From Cercis canadensis (lineage: Eukaryota > Streptophyta > Magnoliopsida > Fabales > Fabaceae), in contig QAOA01001448.1 in NCBI GenBank assembly GCA_003255065.1, positions 824,825 to 888,824 of the forward strand: DNA of 64,000 bases. The letters run 5' to 3'. The notes under the pieces were generated by a model. It ran no database searches and was not told the origin of the DNA. It was given only the letters and a program-made list of their open reading frames with translations. The translations under genes were made by a program, and so were the position numbers. Shown here one piece after another: positions 36,321-50,114 of this stretch (position 1 is its first letter; every line of letters starts with the position of its first letter).

Positions 36321-36960
36321 CTATGCTTGACTGCTTGTCAAGTACGGCGGAATTTAGCCTTATTTTTTTTTTTAAACAATTTCAATTGGGTTCAGATATC
36401 ATGGTGGATCTGTACATTATACAAACATTGAATCAGGCAGTGAGATATAAAAGAAAAAATAAGTATTATTGTCAAGTACTCGGCAATCCGCATCATCATA
36501 TCCAGTAATTAATATTACCAACTATTATTTGCTTAGAGCCACCTCATAATTATTCTCTTGAATACCATATTTTGCATGGTTGAGGCACAAATTAAGCGAA
36601 TCACATATCTTGTATCAGCAAGAGAGTCCTCGATTTGAAAACTGCAACTCTAATTCTTATGCAGAAAAGAATGAGAAAGCTGTCAAATGGAGCAAAAGTG
36701 CTGAGATGATAGGTTTGTGAAAAAGTTGATAAAATGAGAGAATAGTGTATCATTAATTATTGGCTCCTTTTTCTTTTCCCTCTCTTATAGGCTAATTATA
36801 CCGTAATTGCCATGTGGATTAACTATAGAAGATTATTATGACACATGCACAATAATGATTTAATGAGTAAGCATGCATGAAAGAGTTTGAAGACTTTCTT
36901 ATTGTGATTAGAAAAAGGGTAATACGGTTTTGCCGCCGCAGCTGGCCTCTTAAACACCCT
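36321..36960. other. Intergenic DNA upstream of XTH
   Basis: No open frame of note. It probably contains the XTH promoter, and no other element was recognised. Confidence 0.5.
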
Positions 36961-36968
36961 TACAGCTG

Positions 36969-36976
36969 TATATAAA
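36969..36976 (+). promoter_or_regulatory. TATA box of the XTH gene
   Basis: TATATAAA about 90 bp upstream of the ATG at 37064, with CA-rich leader sequence between them. Position and sequence fit a canonical plant core promoter. Confidence 0.7.
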
Positions 36977-37063
36977 CATCACAGCCACAGGCACAGATAA
37001 AAACCTGAGAGATACGATTAAGCAGTATCCCATTCTTGTTTTATCTTTACGCTATTTTTCTTG

Positions 37064-38278
37064 ATGGATTCTTTTGTATCTTTTCTCTTTGTCTTTTCCC
37101 TTCTCTTATCTGTGCATGCAAGTGGCGCTGATGATGTCCCTTTTCAACAAAACTACAGTCCTTCATGGGGATATGATCATATCAAGGTTCTCGATCGAAG
37201 CAGAGAAATTCAGCTTACCTTGGACCAACATTCAGGTAAACAAATACAAGAAGAAGAAGACATGCTTTGTTATATATGAGCTGCTAGAGTACGTGTGGGA
37301 TTTTATACCCGTGATTAGTATTTAATTAAGAATCAAGGATCGTTTATTTTGATTGATTGATTTATTTATTTTGTTTGGTGGGTGCAGGTTCTGGGTTTCA
37401 GTCGTGGCAAAAATATGGTTCTGGATGGTTTAACCTGAGGATTAAGATGCCCCAGAAGGATTCCACTGGAGTGATCACCACGTTCTATGTACTTAATTAA
37501 CTATATGGCTTCTCATATATATAATTCTTTTATTGTTTTTTCCTGCCTGATATATATATATATATATATATATTATATTTAATTTGTGTATTGAATATTG
37601 CAGTTGCAATCAGATGTGCAACGTTATCGCGATGAAATCGACTTTGAATTCTTGGGAGGTAACGGCAGGGAACGACGTCATTTGCTGCAGACAAACATTT
37701 ACACAAATGGTCAAGGTGGAAGGGAGGAAAGGATCTTTCTTTGGTTTGATCCCACTGCTGATTTTCATGACTACACTCTTCTCTGGAACCAACAACAATT
37801 GGTGTAAGATTATAAGAATAATAACTGTTATAAATAACTCTTTCTCTTAATTTCTCGATTTGATCTAAAATATATATAAATTGAAATCTGTGTCTTCTCT
37901 CTCAGGTTTTTTGTGGATGAGATCCCAATCAGGGTGTTCAAGAACACAACGAGATATGGAGGAGCTTATCCAACACAGGCAATGAAGATTATTACGTCAA
38001 TATGGACTGACACGTGGGCATCTCATGGAATACCAGTGAACTGGAATGATGCACCCTTTGAAGCTCACTACCGAGGGTTTGACATCACTGCCTGCTCAAC
38101 CAGCAACAACAACAACGATCAACACTGCCAATCCTCCTCCAAGTTTTGGTGGAATCAAAAGCAACATTGGAGCCTAAACTCAACTCAACAAGAAGCCTAC
38201 GAGAATGTGAGAAGCAAGTATATGAGCTTTGATTATTGTACTGTAACTCATTACCCTGAATGCCAATATAACCAGTAA
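37064..38278 (+). CDS. Xyloglucan endotransglucosylase/hydrolase (XTH, GH16)
   Basis: Apoplastic enzyme that cuts and rejoins wall xyloglucan. Four exons, 37064-37235, 37388-37488, 37604-37803 and 37906-38278, give 281 residues. A signal peptide ([21 protein letters not shown]) precedes the GH16 fold. The catalytic motif DEIDFEFLG is intact (nucleophile Glu, assisting Asp, acid/base Glu), and the C-terminal XET domain has its cysteines ([17 protein letters not shown]). The usual N-glycosylation site just after the catalytic motif is missing: the sequence continues [19 protein letters not shown]. The Trp-rich [13 protein letters not shown] and [12 protein letters not shown] segments are family-typical. 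Family members are usually 280-300 residues, so this is full-length. The exact subgroup is uncertain. Confidence 0.94.
37549..37573. repeat. TA microsatellite in XTH intron 2
   Basis: About twelve AT units inside the second XTH intron, shortly before the acceptor. Likely length-polymorphic. Confidence 0.9.
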
Positions 38279-38289
38279 AATATATATAA

Positions 38290-39925
38290 CCCCTTCACCC
38301 TCAAAATAAAACTATATGATCTTTCCCATGCTGCTAAAGTTGTTATGATGAGTGACTGAAAGAGAGATTTTTTCTATCTTTTCTGCATGTTCGGCTATAT
38401 ATATATATGATTATGAGGAACTTTCTAGGGCAATTGTTTAATTGATCATGATAAATTCGGCTAAAATTACTTTCCCACTTCATACTTTGCACCCTCCACA
38501 ACCTAACCACATGTTTTATACAACTGGTGTAAAGATTGTCCAAAGATAATCAAATTTTATCGGACAGTAGAAACATTTGGTTATAGTGATGAAAATGTAG
38601 CTTGCACATTTCGGACTTTTCGTGAGTTTCGCTTTCATTATCTCAAGGGTGGACCACTGCAACTGGACCTTCACTTTATTTTACTCTCCCTTTCTTCCCA
38701 ACATGCCATTAATTCCAAACTGTTTTTCCATTGGAAGAGTGTGAAAATTTTAACATTACTTGATAGCTCCTCTGGGCTTTCATTGTTATCATGAAACTCT
38801 AAGAATTCATTTACATTTTAATTTAGCATTTCCCTGCACTGCGCGCATTCTAAATTTGTCAACACATCCACTGAAAGATAATGTGAAATTGGATGTATGT
38901 TGGAGTGAGGTTCACATGAACTCATGTTTCTTCACTATTTTGGAAAAACAAAAAAAAAAGAGCTTTAATAATTTTGTGGTTATGAAATTTATCATGTATC
39001 AACCTAAGAATTTATGATAATAATTATAAACTTGAGTGTCACAGCGATTTATTAATAGTGTGAACGAGAAAGTTTCTTATTCTGACATAACATAACACGT
39101 ATACCATAAACACAATTATAAATAATAACATAAATTGAAACGAATTTGATGGGTGTCATTACCAAAAATAACTCGACTGCTAATTGAAGTCGATAAATGT
39201 AAAAGTATATGTTAGGAATATTATATTACTTTTAAGGTTAAAAAATATATTTTTCATCTTTTACTTAGTAGGATATTTCTTAATTATTTTCTCATATATT
39301 CCCTCTATCACACTCTGAGTTTTCACTCTTGATCTTGAAGGCTGCTCTCACTGATTTGAGTGTGGGAGGAGACGCGGAAGCACTAGTTCTGATCTCCCCT
39401 TATCATTTTCTTCTTCTCTACAAGCTCTTTTTCTTAAATTATCATTATATAAATGTAAGCCTAATTTAATGAAAGTTTATTAACGATTTATGTCTAATTT
39501 GATTGTATCTAACATCCACGTGTTAGCTTGTACCCTCATTTTTTTGGACATGGGATGTTAGATTGTATACTCTCGTTTTCTTCAAGTTAAAAATATTTAC
39601 AATGCTCAAAACGTTCGCAAATAGCTTTCATATATTTTTGGGAGGCTGTCACCATATCATTTCATTTAACAATTTTTTTTTTCTTTAACCAGCCACTGTA
39701 CATTACTTCCATACGATTATATAAAGAATATTACTTTTTATTTAGTAAGAAAATTTAAATATAATTATTAGATAAATTAAGATGGTTGGAACCACTTAAG
39801 TGGTTATAATCCCATATCATCCCTAACAACAAACCGGTTGCAGCTTTCTCTTGCCAAATATTATTTTTCTTAAAACTTAAATTTCAGTTCTACCACAGTA
39901 TCGTGGCTACATCTTTATTTTCATG
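38290..39925. other. XTH 3' region and intergenic DNA
   Basis: Begins with the XTH 3' UTR. The rest is AT-rich without a recognisable gene; short open frames here show no family resemblance. Confidence 0.55.
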
Positions 39926-39926
39926 T

Positions 39927-40149
39927 TTACGAGTTGTTATTTTTACATTTTATTTTATTAATATTATACTTTATTTAATATCTAAATATGATATAAACTA
40001 TATTACTCTCAATTAATATAATTTTTTTTTAATTTTAACTAAAAATTTCTATATTAAATGAGAGTAAATTAGTTTATACTCTATATTATATTTATGCATT
40101 AAATAGAATGTAATATTAATAAAATTAGATGTGAAAATAATGACTCCCT
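39927..40149. mobile_element. Fold-back MITE, about 225 bp
   Basis: The left arm (GAGTTGTTATTTTTACATTTT, then ATTAATATTATACTTTATTTAA) is the inverse of the right arm (TTAAATAGAATGTAATATTAAT, ending GTGAAAATAATGACTCC). The arms converge on an A/T-rich centre near 40035, and no coding sequence is present. It differs in sequence from the fold-back element at 13.8 kb. Confidence 0.75.
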
Positions 40150-40840
40150 TAAAATATATATTACAAAAATATAAAATTCCACTATCTATGATTCACAACT
40201 TTGTCAACTTATTAGTCTAAAATCTACATTCCCTCACCCTAATTTATAACTTACTTGAAAGTTGTTAAAAAAAGATTATTCTGACGTAGTTCCCGTCTTC
40301 CATGTTATTCAAACGATTGTCTAGAAAACGCAAATCTGTGTTTTTTATTTTTTTGTAGGGCCAAAAAACCGCGACAGCATAACATCATTATCTGTCACTT
40401 TGGATCAATTCTATATTCTCATATTCAAGCACTAATAACAAGAAATTAAGACATGGTTACCTATGTTATTTTATCTAGATATTCTAAATTAACTCTTTCC
40501 AAATTTACATAACGCAATAAATACTAGGCCATTTAAAAATTATAAACAAACTTATAATTGATTGAATTTGTTTTATATCATAAAATCATTTTTTAACACT
40601 TGTTTAGATTCCAGTTTCCTTAGATTTTTCTGTTTCGGTCATTCATCTTGAACACGGAGCATTTGACTAGAATTTGCTAATGAATAAACAAGTCATCACG
40701 TGCACGGCACATGCCTTGTTTGGAAGGGATTGGGCCCACTCCTCCGGTGATACTCTGGGGAAAAAGATTCTTTCTGCTGCAATTTATGAAGCAGCAATAT
40801 ACATAAAACACAACTGTGTAACCAACTAGAGATTTTATAT
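40150..40840. other. Intergenic DNA, no gene recognised
   Basis: AT-rich sequence with no coding signal or bounded element. Its right end runs toward the 3' UTR of the minus-strand TOPLESS-related gene. Confidence 0.5.
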
Positions 40841-41074
40841 ATACAAGATGGAAGCAGAATTAATAGATTCACATTCTTACAAGGAAAAAAAAAAAAAAAG
40901 TTACAATAAAGATAAACAATGCAATTATGAGTTGACTAGAATAAATTCAATTTAAGTATAAAAGGGGGGACGAATGGGGGAATGAAAACCTAAAAATCTA
41001 GGCTGATAAAATAGAGATGGAAAGAACTATGCATGGAAAGAACTATGCTAGTATATATTACAATGAATGTTTGT

Positions 41075-44000
41075 CTATCTTTGTGTCTGATCAGGCGTGT
41101 GGTTGCTTGTTGTAGATGATGACGCCGTCCTACCATTTAAAATACCATTATCCATAGGAGGAGTTGACCCCCACTTACCCTCTGATTCCGTGGGTTCGAT
41201 CACTTTGACGGACCCATCAGATAGCCCAACAGCAAATTGGTTAGGCTCCAGTGGATGTGCCGCAACAACAAGAGGGTACACAGCTTGGCTTCTACAATAT
41301 AACCCAGATTAAGTGTCTAGCTCTACTACAAGAATTTAGCAACTTAGAAGGAAAGTCATACTCTTAGAACAAATTTTCAATATTCAAAATAATAACAGTA
41401 ACACTATATGTTGGGTCCAATCCATTAGTCTGAAAACTTACCCACTTAAAGCTGGCTGTGACAAATATGCTAACGGAGCAATACGGCATCTTAGTCTCAA
41501 GCTATCAGCATCAAAAACCCCAATGTTACCATCGCAGAAGGTAGCAACTATTAACTGACTGTTGCAAGAATAAGCTGCATATGATATGGGAGCAGGCAGA
41601 ACATCTTGTGGAACCCACTGAAGCAGAAAAAAGCCATGAGCAAATCACAATTTAAATTTGTCAACAATTTATCAGTTCTATCAATACTTGAAGAAACTTC
41701 CTACCTGCCGAATACGATCCATCTTAGAGGCATCATATATTGCCAACTGAGTCTCATGGACTACCAATAAGCGGAGTTGATCAGAATGAAACTGCACTCG
41801 AGTATCACCAACAGGTGCCTTTCCCGCAGGTAATTGTATTGTCATAGATTTCCTCTTCTCCCATGTATCAATGCTCCACACACAAAGCTGCACAACATCA
41901 TTGGGGTTCTTAAAAATGTGAAAAACACTGTACACAAAAGGCAGTGGAGCCTTCAGTATTGTTCTGAATTGGAAAGATAATGCAATTGATAAGTATAGGA
42001 GAGGCGCCAATATGAGAAGAGAAAATTCAACTGTTCAAGATTGAAAATTGTAATCCATGCAGTTTATTAAGTGCAGCAAGAAACTTGACCAAGAATGCAT
42101 CCGGTCATCATGGACAAATTCTTCAACACCCTTCATAAATTAACCATAGGATTGAATGATTGGATTGACATAAAAAACAAAGGCATCAATATTGACAAGA
42201 TAGCTAAGGTAGCTACACTAGATGAACAAATATATCACTAACAAAACCATCAGAGCATAATGGACAATTTGAAAGAACAAAAATAGCATGAAACCTAGGC
42301 AAAAGAAAATTAAAATTAAACATAAATAAATATAGAATAACTCACTATAAGCACTGGGAGTGGCCAGTGGCACCTTACTGTAAAACAATTTCAATAACAA
42401 AATAGTTCAGAATATACAGACTGGCTCATACAAGGTTATCTGTCATCCTTTATGCAGGGATAATGACAAACAATGGGGAATACAATAAATAAAGGATTCT
42501 CAAAAACAAATTATTAGGCACTAATTGATTTACATAGGTTTTCCATATCATTTTGAATCTTAAATGAAAGCAAAAATAGTTGATAGACTTACTTGAGCAT
42601 CAGCACCAGACGAAACCAGGATGTTAAGATTGGTTGAAAAAGCTAAACCAGTAATTCGCTTCTGATGACCCTTCAATTTTGATTTTACCTAGAAGAAAAC
42701 ACCAACAGAAAAAGAAAAATAGTGAGATTATAAAAACAGTATAAATCTCAAAGTGAGGAACGTAAAGAGTGAAAGATAGTAATCACTAATCACCTCATCC
42801 ACTCTAACATTATAAATGTGAATGGTTGAATCCTCCATTCCAATGGCTATGATGTTGTTATCCTGGGGATGGAAAGCTAGGAAGGTAGAGGCAGGAGGTG
42901 GTGGCATGAATGTTGTCATTACCTAAAATAAAGCAACCAGTCTTAACCAGTAAACTTTGCAACGGAATGAATGATCAGAGCAGTAAATTAAGACACATAC
43001 CTTGAATGTCATCATGTTAAATAAAGAAACCTTTCCACCACAGGCAGACATAACATATGAATCATTCTTTGAGAGTGCAATGCACGGAACTGCTTCTTCA
43101 AGGTTGACACCTGAGATATCATTGGTCATAAGAAGACCACTGTTTGGTTGCCAATGCTGTGGAACAACACTGGCAGTGGCCTGTAATCATATTAACTTCA
43201 GAATTCTGTTCTCTGTTGGAAGGGGAAAAGGTGAAAAGCATAACAAAAAGAAAGGAGTGTAGAGGGCTAGATATTGCCTTCCCGCTGGGATTCTGTTCAT
43301 TGCGAGCCCACTTCCACAGCTTCTGAATTCCATTTGACCCAAGTGCTAAAACACCAACACCAGAATTTGTATATAAAAGCCGAACCACCTATATACCAAA
43401 ATATAAGAGTTAGAGCAATGCAGAATTTGTAATAGAAAATGGGGATCTTATATAGCCAACACACCTTGCTGGAAGTATCTGTGCTGTCAGGCATTTTAAC
43501 TAACCGACATTGGACAGCATCCATGATTTCAGAAAGTTGCCATGGTTTAGTTCTATCTATTATGTCTTCCACGGTTCTTGGTTTCTCCACACTTCGACCA
43601 GTGGGATCAACTCCATTCTTAATTGAAAAGGCCAAAACAAATCAATGATTTATGAACAAGAATTATGATGCTTCAGATTAAGATGCAGACCCCATGCATA
43701 AGCAATAAGTACCTTCAAGAAAAATATAAAAATTAAATACTCAACTTCAAGGACACCTTTTGAGCTAATCACTAAATCCACACTATGCAGAGAGATATGT
43801 TCTCGATATAATTAAAAGCAAAGGTATCCAAAAGGTCACCCTCCCTGGCAAACTAGGGCTCTGCAGAAGGAATTTAAGCATACTACAAGATATGAGAAAG
43901 AGATATGCCAGTCCCACATGCTTGTAGTATAAATCTTAAAGGATCAAAAAGAGTCAAAATACTTAGATTTTTCCTGTCTATCACCATTAAAACTCAAACA

Positions 44001-47000
44001 AATCTATCGTAATCATTGTGCCCATGTCATAATTATGCATATTAAGTTAGCAGGGTCAGTTTCATACAAGAATCAGAGATGGCCTGACAGGGGAGCTCCT
44101 TTCCACTTTACAGTTGACAGGACTAACAGTAACAGCAGAAGAGCCAGATACCTAGATTACAGAAACAAAATGGGAAGTCCACATAAATATCTTGATTAAA
44201 ATATCAAATATTAAGCAAAAGTAAATAATATGATCACAACCTTGATTGCAGACGATTCCATGGGTGACCTCAATGCTTCAAAGGTTGGAGTTTCAATTGC
44301 TCTTAAAGATCTAAGACCAACAGCATTAGCAAGAATCTTGAATCCATTGTCCACAGTAGTAACAGCAAGCAGATTTCCCTCCTTATTGAATCTCAAGCGC
44401 GGAAGGTTCTGAATAGATTAATACAAGGAATAATTTAAGAAAGACTAGTTGCATTACAGAAGATTAAAACAGTTAAATGCTAAAATACTGACCGTTAGTC
44501 CACCCTCCGCATCAGTGCTATTTAGAAGATTAACATTGTCCATATCCCAAAACTTTATTTGGCCATCTTCACCTGCAGCCAAAAAGCGATTTTGGGTTGT
44601 GTCAAACTGCACAACGCCAGCAGATTTCTTTCTGAATCCATTATACGTCCTCTTAATGGCTCCTTCACTTTCATTCCATTCAACTAGGAAAGAGTCTCCA
44701 TCTTTACTTGTCCCACAAGAAAACAATCTGGTAAAATGCAGGGGAAATAAATTGGATGTTGATTAAGACATTTTCACAGACTAGATCACCATCATACATT
44801 AAGGAAATTTTTATCCACATCAAAATCCATCTTACCTGCTTCCATCAGCGCTGTAAAGCATTGTAGTACACCAGTGACCAGGGGCATCATAGTCAACTCT
44901 GGAACCCATGTTATCATACAGCCATGCCTTTATTTTGCCATCTATGGCAGTTGAAAATATGAACTGTAAAATAATAACCTTTAGTGCCATTGAAGCCAAT
45001 ATTAACTAGAAAGATACAAACAGAAACCGACAGTATCTAATCTATTCCATCGTACACATATAACCACAAGAATTACTCTTGGGCTATCTAAACCAAATGG
45101 AAAATGAGAGAAATGAAAATGAAGAGTGGTCATCAGTTTGATTGAGGTCAATATCACATTGCAAAGAGAAAACTTATTATAAATAATAGTTTCCTTCATA
45201 ATGATATCTTCTTTTTACCTGAATGTTCTCTTTGTGATGAGGACAGATAGAATATACAGGTGCCTCATGCCCCTCAAAGTTAAATAGTCTTCGTCCAGTT
45301 GACTCCCACACCTGTCAAGAGTTTCTTCTTCAGACAAAATAGATAAATTTTTGGAGAACTAAAAATTGCAATGACTATTTTTTTGGTTTTAAACCTTTAT
45401 CAACTTATCATCTCCACAGGTCACAATACATAGTTGTTTATTTGGATGTGCAAAGGCCAAGTCATTAACACCGCCAGTATGGGCATCAATCTGCACCAAC
45501 AAGGAAACGTGAATCAAGCTGCAATCAAAAATTTGGCTAATTTTAATGAGAAGAATCTCACCTCTAAACGCTGGCTTAGCTCATTTGATCCATATGCATA
45601 CAAGTGAATCAAATGTTTGGTAAATGCAACACCTACAGCATGAAACCATTTAGATATTCACTCCAGGAACTTAAAAATGGTTTGACAAACTTAATATCAC
45701 ATACCCACGAAATTTCCATCTGGGCTCCATGTAACACGGCTGACAGAAATTGGTGCATCTTTGACAGCAGCTGCCTGCAAAAATTCTTAAATCTGAGATT
45801 CCAAAGTCTTTCAATTCTCAAAGCACAAAAATGAATGGCCCAGTAGAATCCAATATAGTTTCCAGCATAGCTTAAGCTAAAGATTTATTTTCTTGGCTCA
45901 TTCTTTCTTCAAAAGTAGACTTCCAACTAAGGGTACTGTAGAAACAAGAAGTCTTCCAGCTTATGAAAAGAACTATCACTGAAAAATTAATTAAAACCTG
46001 AAATGCCAATGTGCATGCTGCCATATCCCATATCCTGAATGGCTTTGAGAGCAACCTTTCCCGCAACCCAAGTTCCCAGAGGGTAATTTCACCAGTATTT
46101 GTACCAACTGCTCGACAACATAACACACACCATGAGAAGGAAAATAACTATATTTTTGCGAGGATTTTAGTAATGAAAATTTTACATAAGGAAACATGAT
46201 AGCTAATACCAAGAAGCAATGTGTTGTGAGAAGGATGAAAATCCATGCTTGTCAAAGAGGCTCCCTGATGTAAAGTCAGGGCCACTGTTCTTGGTAGATC
46301 ATCCACCGACCAAGAAGCTTGACGAGCTGAAGGATAGGAAACCTAAAATTATAAATATGAAACATACTGACATGAGTCATCAACCATTACAAAGTCAGCA
46401 AGCCCTATACAGGTTAGTAGAAGAAAGACTCATAGCAGTTAGCATCATGAAATATCTTAAGTGCAGATAAATTAAATAGAAAATAATCAATATTACCTCC
46501 TCTACAGAATGAGCAGGCCGAAGCCTTTTCATTAGCTGTTCATGATCAGGATTCTGATAATCAACCATTCCAGGAGTTGCTGGAGGTGTTCTTGGACGCT
46601 TCAAGATAGAAACTGCTTAAAAAAGGGGAGGGGAAAATGTTCAAGTCATAACACCTTCTTGAACTCTGAAATTATTTAATTGAATAAGCAAATTCTATTT
46701 AAGATATCAAGAACATACTCTCCTGCTCAATTAGCCAAATAAATACAATTGCAACTACCAAGATAATTTTTATAATATATTTTTCAATATAAGCAAAAAA
46801 AAAATAGTGTGAGAAAGTAGAGTATAACACAGATATTTCATGGGAGTTATTGGAAATTGTCTTAATAAATATTTCTTTTTAAAATCCTAATAATTAAAGT
46901 GGAAATAGCTGTTAACACCCCCATTTAGCTGTTTGGTTTGCATATCACTTACACATTCAAAATATTAAAATTTATTGAACAAATATATCTGAATAGCAAT

Positions 47001-49764
47001 ATAAAGCTTCTACCAAGTTTGATGCAGTTCCATTCACTGAAAATGACACAGAAAAATAAACACATTTTTAACCTTGATTCTGTGGAACCGGTATGGATGA
47101 TGCAGTGACAACAGCTGCTTGGACAGATGATGAAGCAGAGGCATTGGCCATCCAACCAGCTAAAGCATTAGCATTGGCAGTTGCTGCAGCAGGTGGGAAA
47201 GGCTGTACAAAATAAACAAAAGATAATATAGTCAACATGCTAACAACTATAACTTTTAACAACTCGAAAATGTATGGAACCAAATGTTTGAGGTGCATTA
47301 TATCATACACCGTGAGCTCCAAGTGAAGTATAAGCAGCAGGCTTTGCAACAGCAGCAACGGGAAGATTGACAGGTGTAGGTGCCAGAGGACCATTAGGAG
47401 GTGTACATGTGTGATCTGTGAATAAAGTTTTAATATCTGGGTTTGGCCTTGGGTTTTTGCAAAGCTGGTGCTGCCAGTTCAAACTGCATAAATAAGGGGC
47501 ACATATAGATTGAGAAAAGAATACTCATGACAAAGCAAGCTAAATAAAAGTATGGGTAAACTTCTCAATAGTGATCAATTACCAAATAACTGAACCATAA
47601 GAAAAAAAAAAAAGATAAGTAAAAGGACTTAAAACCTCATGCAAAATGCTAAGAGTCATTATAGCTGTGTACAATAAGAGAGAAAAAGCTACATGGTTTA
47701 CTTTGCTATATTGTGGCATCAACTCCATGTGCCTTATGTGTTAAAAGAATAAAGAAACCATGCAGAAGGGAATCCCAAAACACAGCAAAATTTTGTGAAA
47801 AGAGAGATATTCTGTAGAAAGCTTTAGCTTGCATATGCATCCAACAACAATAGCATCCATACCTTTGATTGATTAACGTCCGCAATCTTGATGACTTAAG
47901 AGTAGGGAAGAGAAGCTTATCACGGAAAAGTGGATTTGCTTCGATGAGTTTTTTAAGCTCTATCAACATAATGCTTCGAGCAGTTTTGGTGTCACCATAC
48001 TTGGATAACTGCTCATTCTCCCTGGTATTTGAAACCAAAATGATAAGAAGGAACTTAAACAGGGAGCTTAATTAATTGTGAGGTGTATCTGTCCAAGAAG
48101 CAATATGACAAGCAAAATCTTTGACCATGAGATTCCAACTCCTTATTGTTTAACCCCTATTTCATATCTCATAATTTCATAGAAAAATGAGGAATGATAT
48201 AAGACTGAAATTATAGGTTTAAAATCACTAGTGATAAGAACGAGGCATGTACAATTACTAATAATATAGTCAACAATTAAACAATATAGATTCTGGAATT
48301 ACTGAAAACAGGTCGCAAAACAAGCCTCAAAATCAATAGAAAGTATAGAAAGGTCAAGAAAGAACAAATTTTACTACTTAATCATACACCAAATAATATG
48401 GGACATAACCCAAAAGCAAGCTTCCCCAGTAAATAGCAATTTTTTGGCTCGGATATCATATATATTCAAATATTACCTGAAATTACTAAGAGTCAGCAGC
48501 TGCGTAATTTCCTTGTATAGTTCCTCATTAAAAGTGGAGAACACTTTCAAATCATTCACTAATATCTCAACACCCTTCGCCTTGTCTTGCCTAAATTGCA
48601 AAAACGTGACAGACAAAAGAAGATGTAAAGTTCCATTAAGGGCAAATAAATTTAGAAATTTTCAAACAGATACGGAATAAAATATACCCATCAAGCGCTT
48701 CCAGATATTTCTGTTTCCTGATTTCAAAGAATATCTTCATGGAGTATCTATTATCATCAACTTTGGTAAACCCTGACAAGTACTTCTCAACTTCTTCCCA
48801 TTCTCCAGCCTGAACTTTTTCCTCAAAGTATTTCATGTTGAAGAAAAACCCAGATTCCTTCTCAAGCCTGCAACAGTTAGCAAACATTAAAAAAAGAGAA
48901 AAAAGACCAGTCATTTTAATACGAAACAAAAATCTATATGCAAAAGATGATTGCAACCCAAAAAAAAAAAATCAGCACANAAAAAAAAAAAAAAAAATCA
49001 GCACAAGAATAGAAGAGAAAGAATCTTCAATATATTTTATTATCATCTTAATGCTAATTAACCGCATCATCAAACTCAACCTTCCTAAAGCAAACTAACT
49101 AGCTACCCTTAAACGATTTACAAGTTCAAGCTGGATATTCCCGCAGCTAACTTTCATTCGGTACTCATGTGCTTTTCCCAATTCACCAAAACCAAGCAGA
49201 GTAACGGCAAAAAAGAACAATACATATTTATAAAGGAGTTTTAATTTAGATTTTTCATAATTTACACGTCAATTAAATAACATACTGCCACCTAACTCTG
49301 TGTACTTCAATTGTTCAGAAGCAATTAGTATGTTTTTTGAATTCCAACAAAAACAACTTTAAGACATAAATCTGAAAACGTTCCTTCCCTCGTTAGTATA
49401 TTTATTCCGCTTAGTTTCGAATTGGAAAACTCTGCAGTTCCAGACGATGGCTAAACTAAAGCCGAAAACCACCACACAACCGATATCAACATTATAGATT
49501 CGCTCATTTTCTAACAAACCTTTAAATTAGCCACCAATATTTGTTAATAAAATTTTTTCATCAAAAATTTCTTTGTCCCCCTTCCTTGAGTTCCTTCCTT
49601 CCCATCCATTAGTACCACTCCCGACCACACAAGCATATCAACTTGCGCAGTAAAAGGCAGAGGGAAAAAGGATAAGGAGCTTACTTGTGCACCGACTCTT
49701 TGAACTTCTCCTCCTCCAGAAATTGGAGTATGAGAAACACCAATTCTCTGCTCAAAGAAGACAT
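41075..49764 (-). CDS. TOPLESS-related transcriptional corepressor (TPR2/TPR3-type)
   Basis: Groucho/Tup1-type corepressor recruited by EAR-motif proteins in auxin, jasmonate and other responses. About 25 exons on the minus strand. The first are 49764-49685, 48867-48688, 48590-48477, 48021-47863, 47483-47311, 47202-47073, 46612-46497, 46342-46210 and 46107-45998; the last codes to the stop at 41075. The N-terminus MSSLSRELVFLILQFLEEEKF is the LisH motif, with CTLH following (GEWEEVEKYLSGFTK). Then come a Pro/Ala-rich linker (KRPRTPPATPG) and two WD40 arrays, including KPFRIWDMAACTLAFQ, CGDDKLIKVWE and SSGADAQLCVWSIDTWEKRK. LMKRLRPAHSVEEVSYPSARQ and the end TSNHTPDQTQR fit the TPR2/TPR3 branch better than TPL/TPR1. 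No disruption is seen in the recognised exons. Confidence 0.94.
48961..49010. other. Assembly join in TPR intron 1: poly-A plus N
   Basis: A poly-A run followed by ATCAGCACA ends at an N (48980) and is repeated after it (poly-A, then ATCAGCACA). As at the other N positions, the flanks are duplicates, so this is probably an unmerged overlap. It lies in the first intron of the corepressor gene and does not affect its coding sequence. Confidence 0.75.
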
Positions 49765-50110
49765 AGCGAGTGTTCAAATCTGAAACCACGCCAGTAATTT
49801 CGATCTGTAAACACCGATCTTCAGATACAAGTACACGACACCTCAAGGTAACAGAGCACAGAACTTCAATTCCTACCAACTGAGACAAATTAGAGCCCAA
49901 CCATACAAACTCCCCCCCACCCTCAACTCCGAATCTGAACTCACATACAGTTCACAACCTCAAAATCCTAAAAAATTTAGAGCTTCTTGAGGATTATATG
50001 GCTCGAACTTCGAGGATTTCTAGGGTTTGAAAGGCTGCGGATAAGAAGGGGAGAGAGAGAAAGAGAGAGCGTTGAGAGACTTGGTCTCGCTATCTTCGAT
50101 GCGTTGTACA
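49765..50110 (-). promoter_or_regulatory. 5' leader of the TOPLESS-related gene
   Basis: Upstream of the ATG at 49764 lies a non-coding leader. It includes, in gene orientation, AAACCCTAGAAATCC near 50020-50035 (telo-box-like) and a CT-dinucleotide stretch near 50050. The transcription start is not fixed. Confidence 0.45.
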
Positions 50111-50114
50111 GGGG

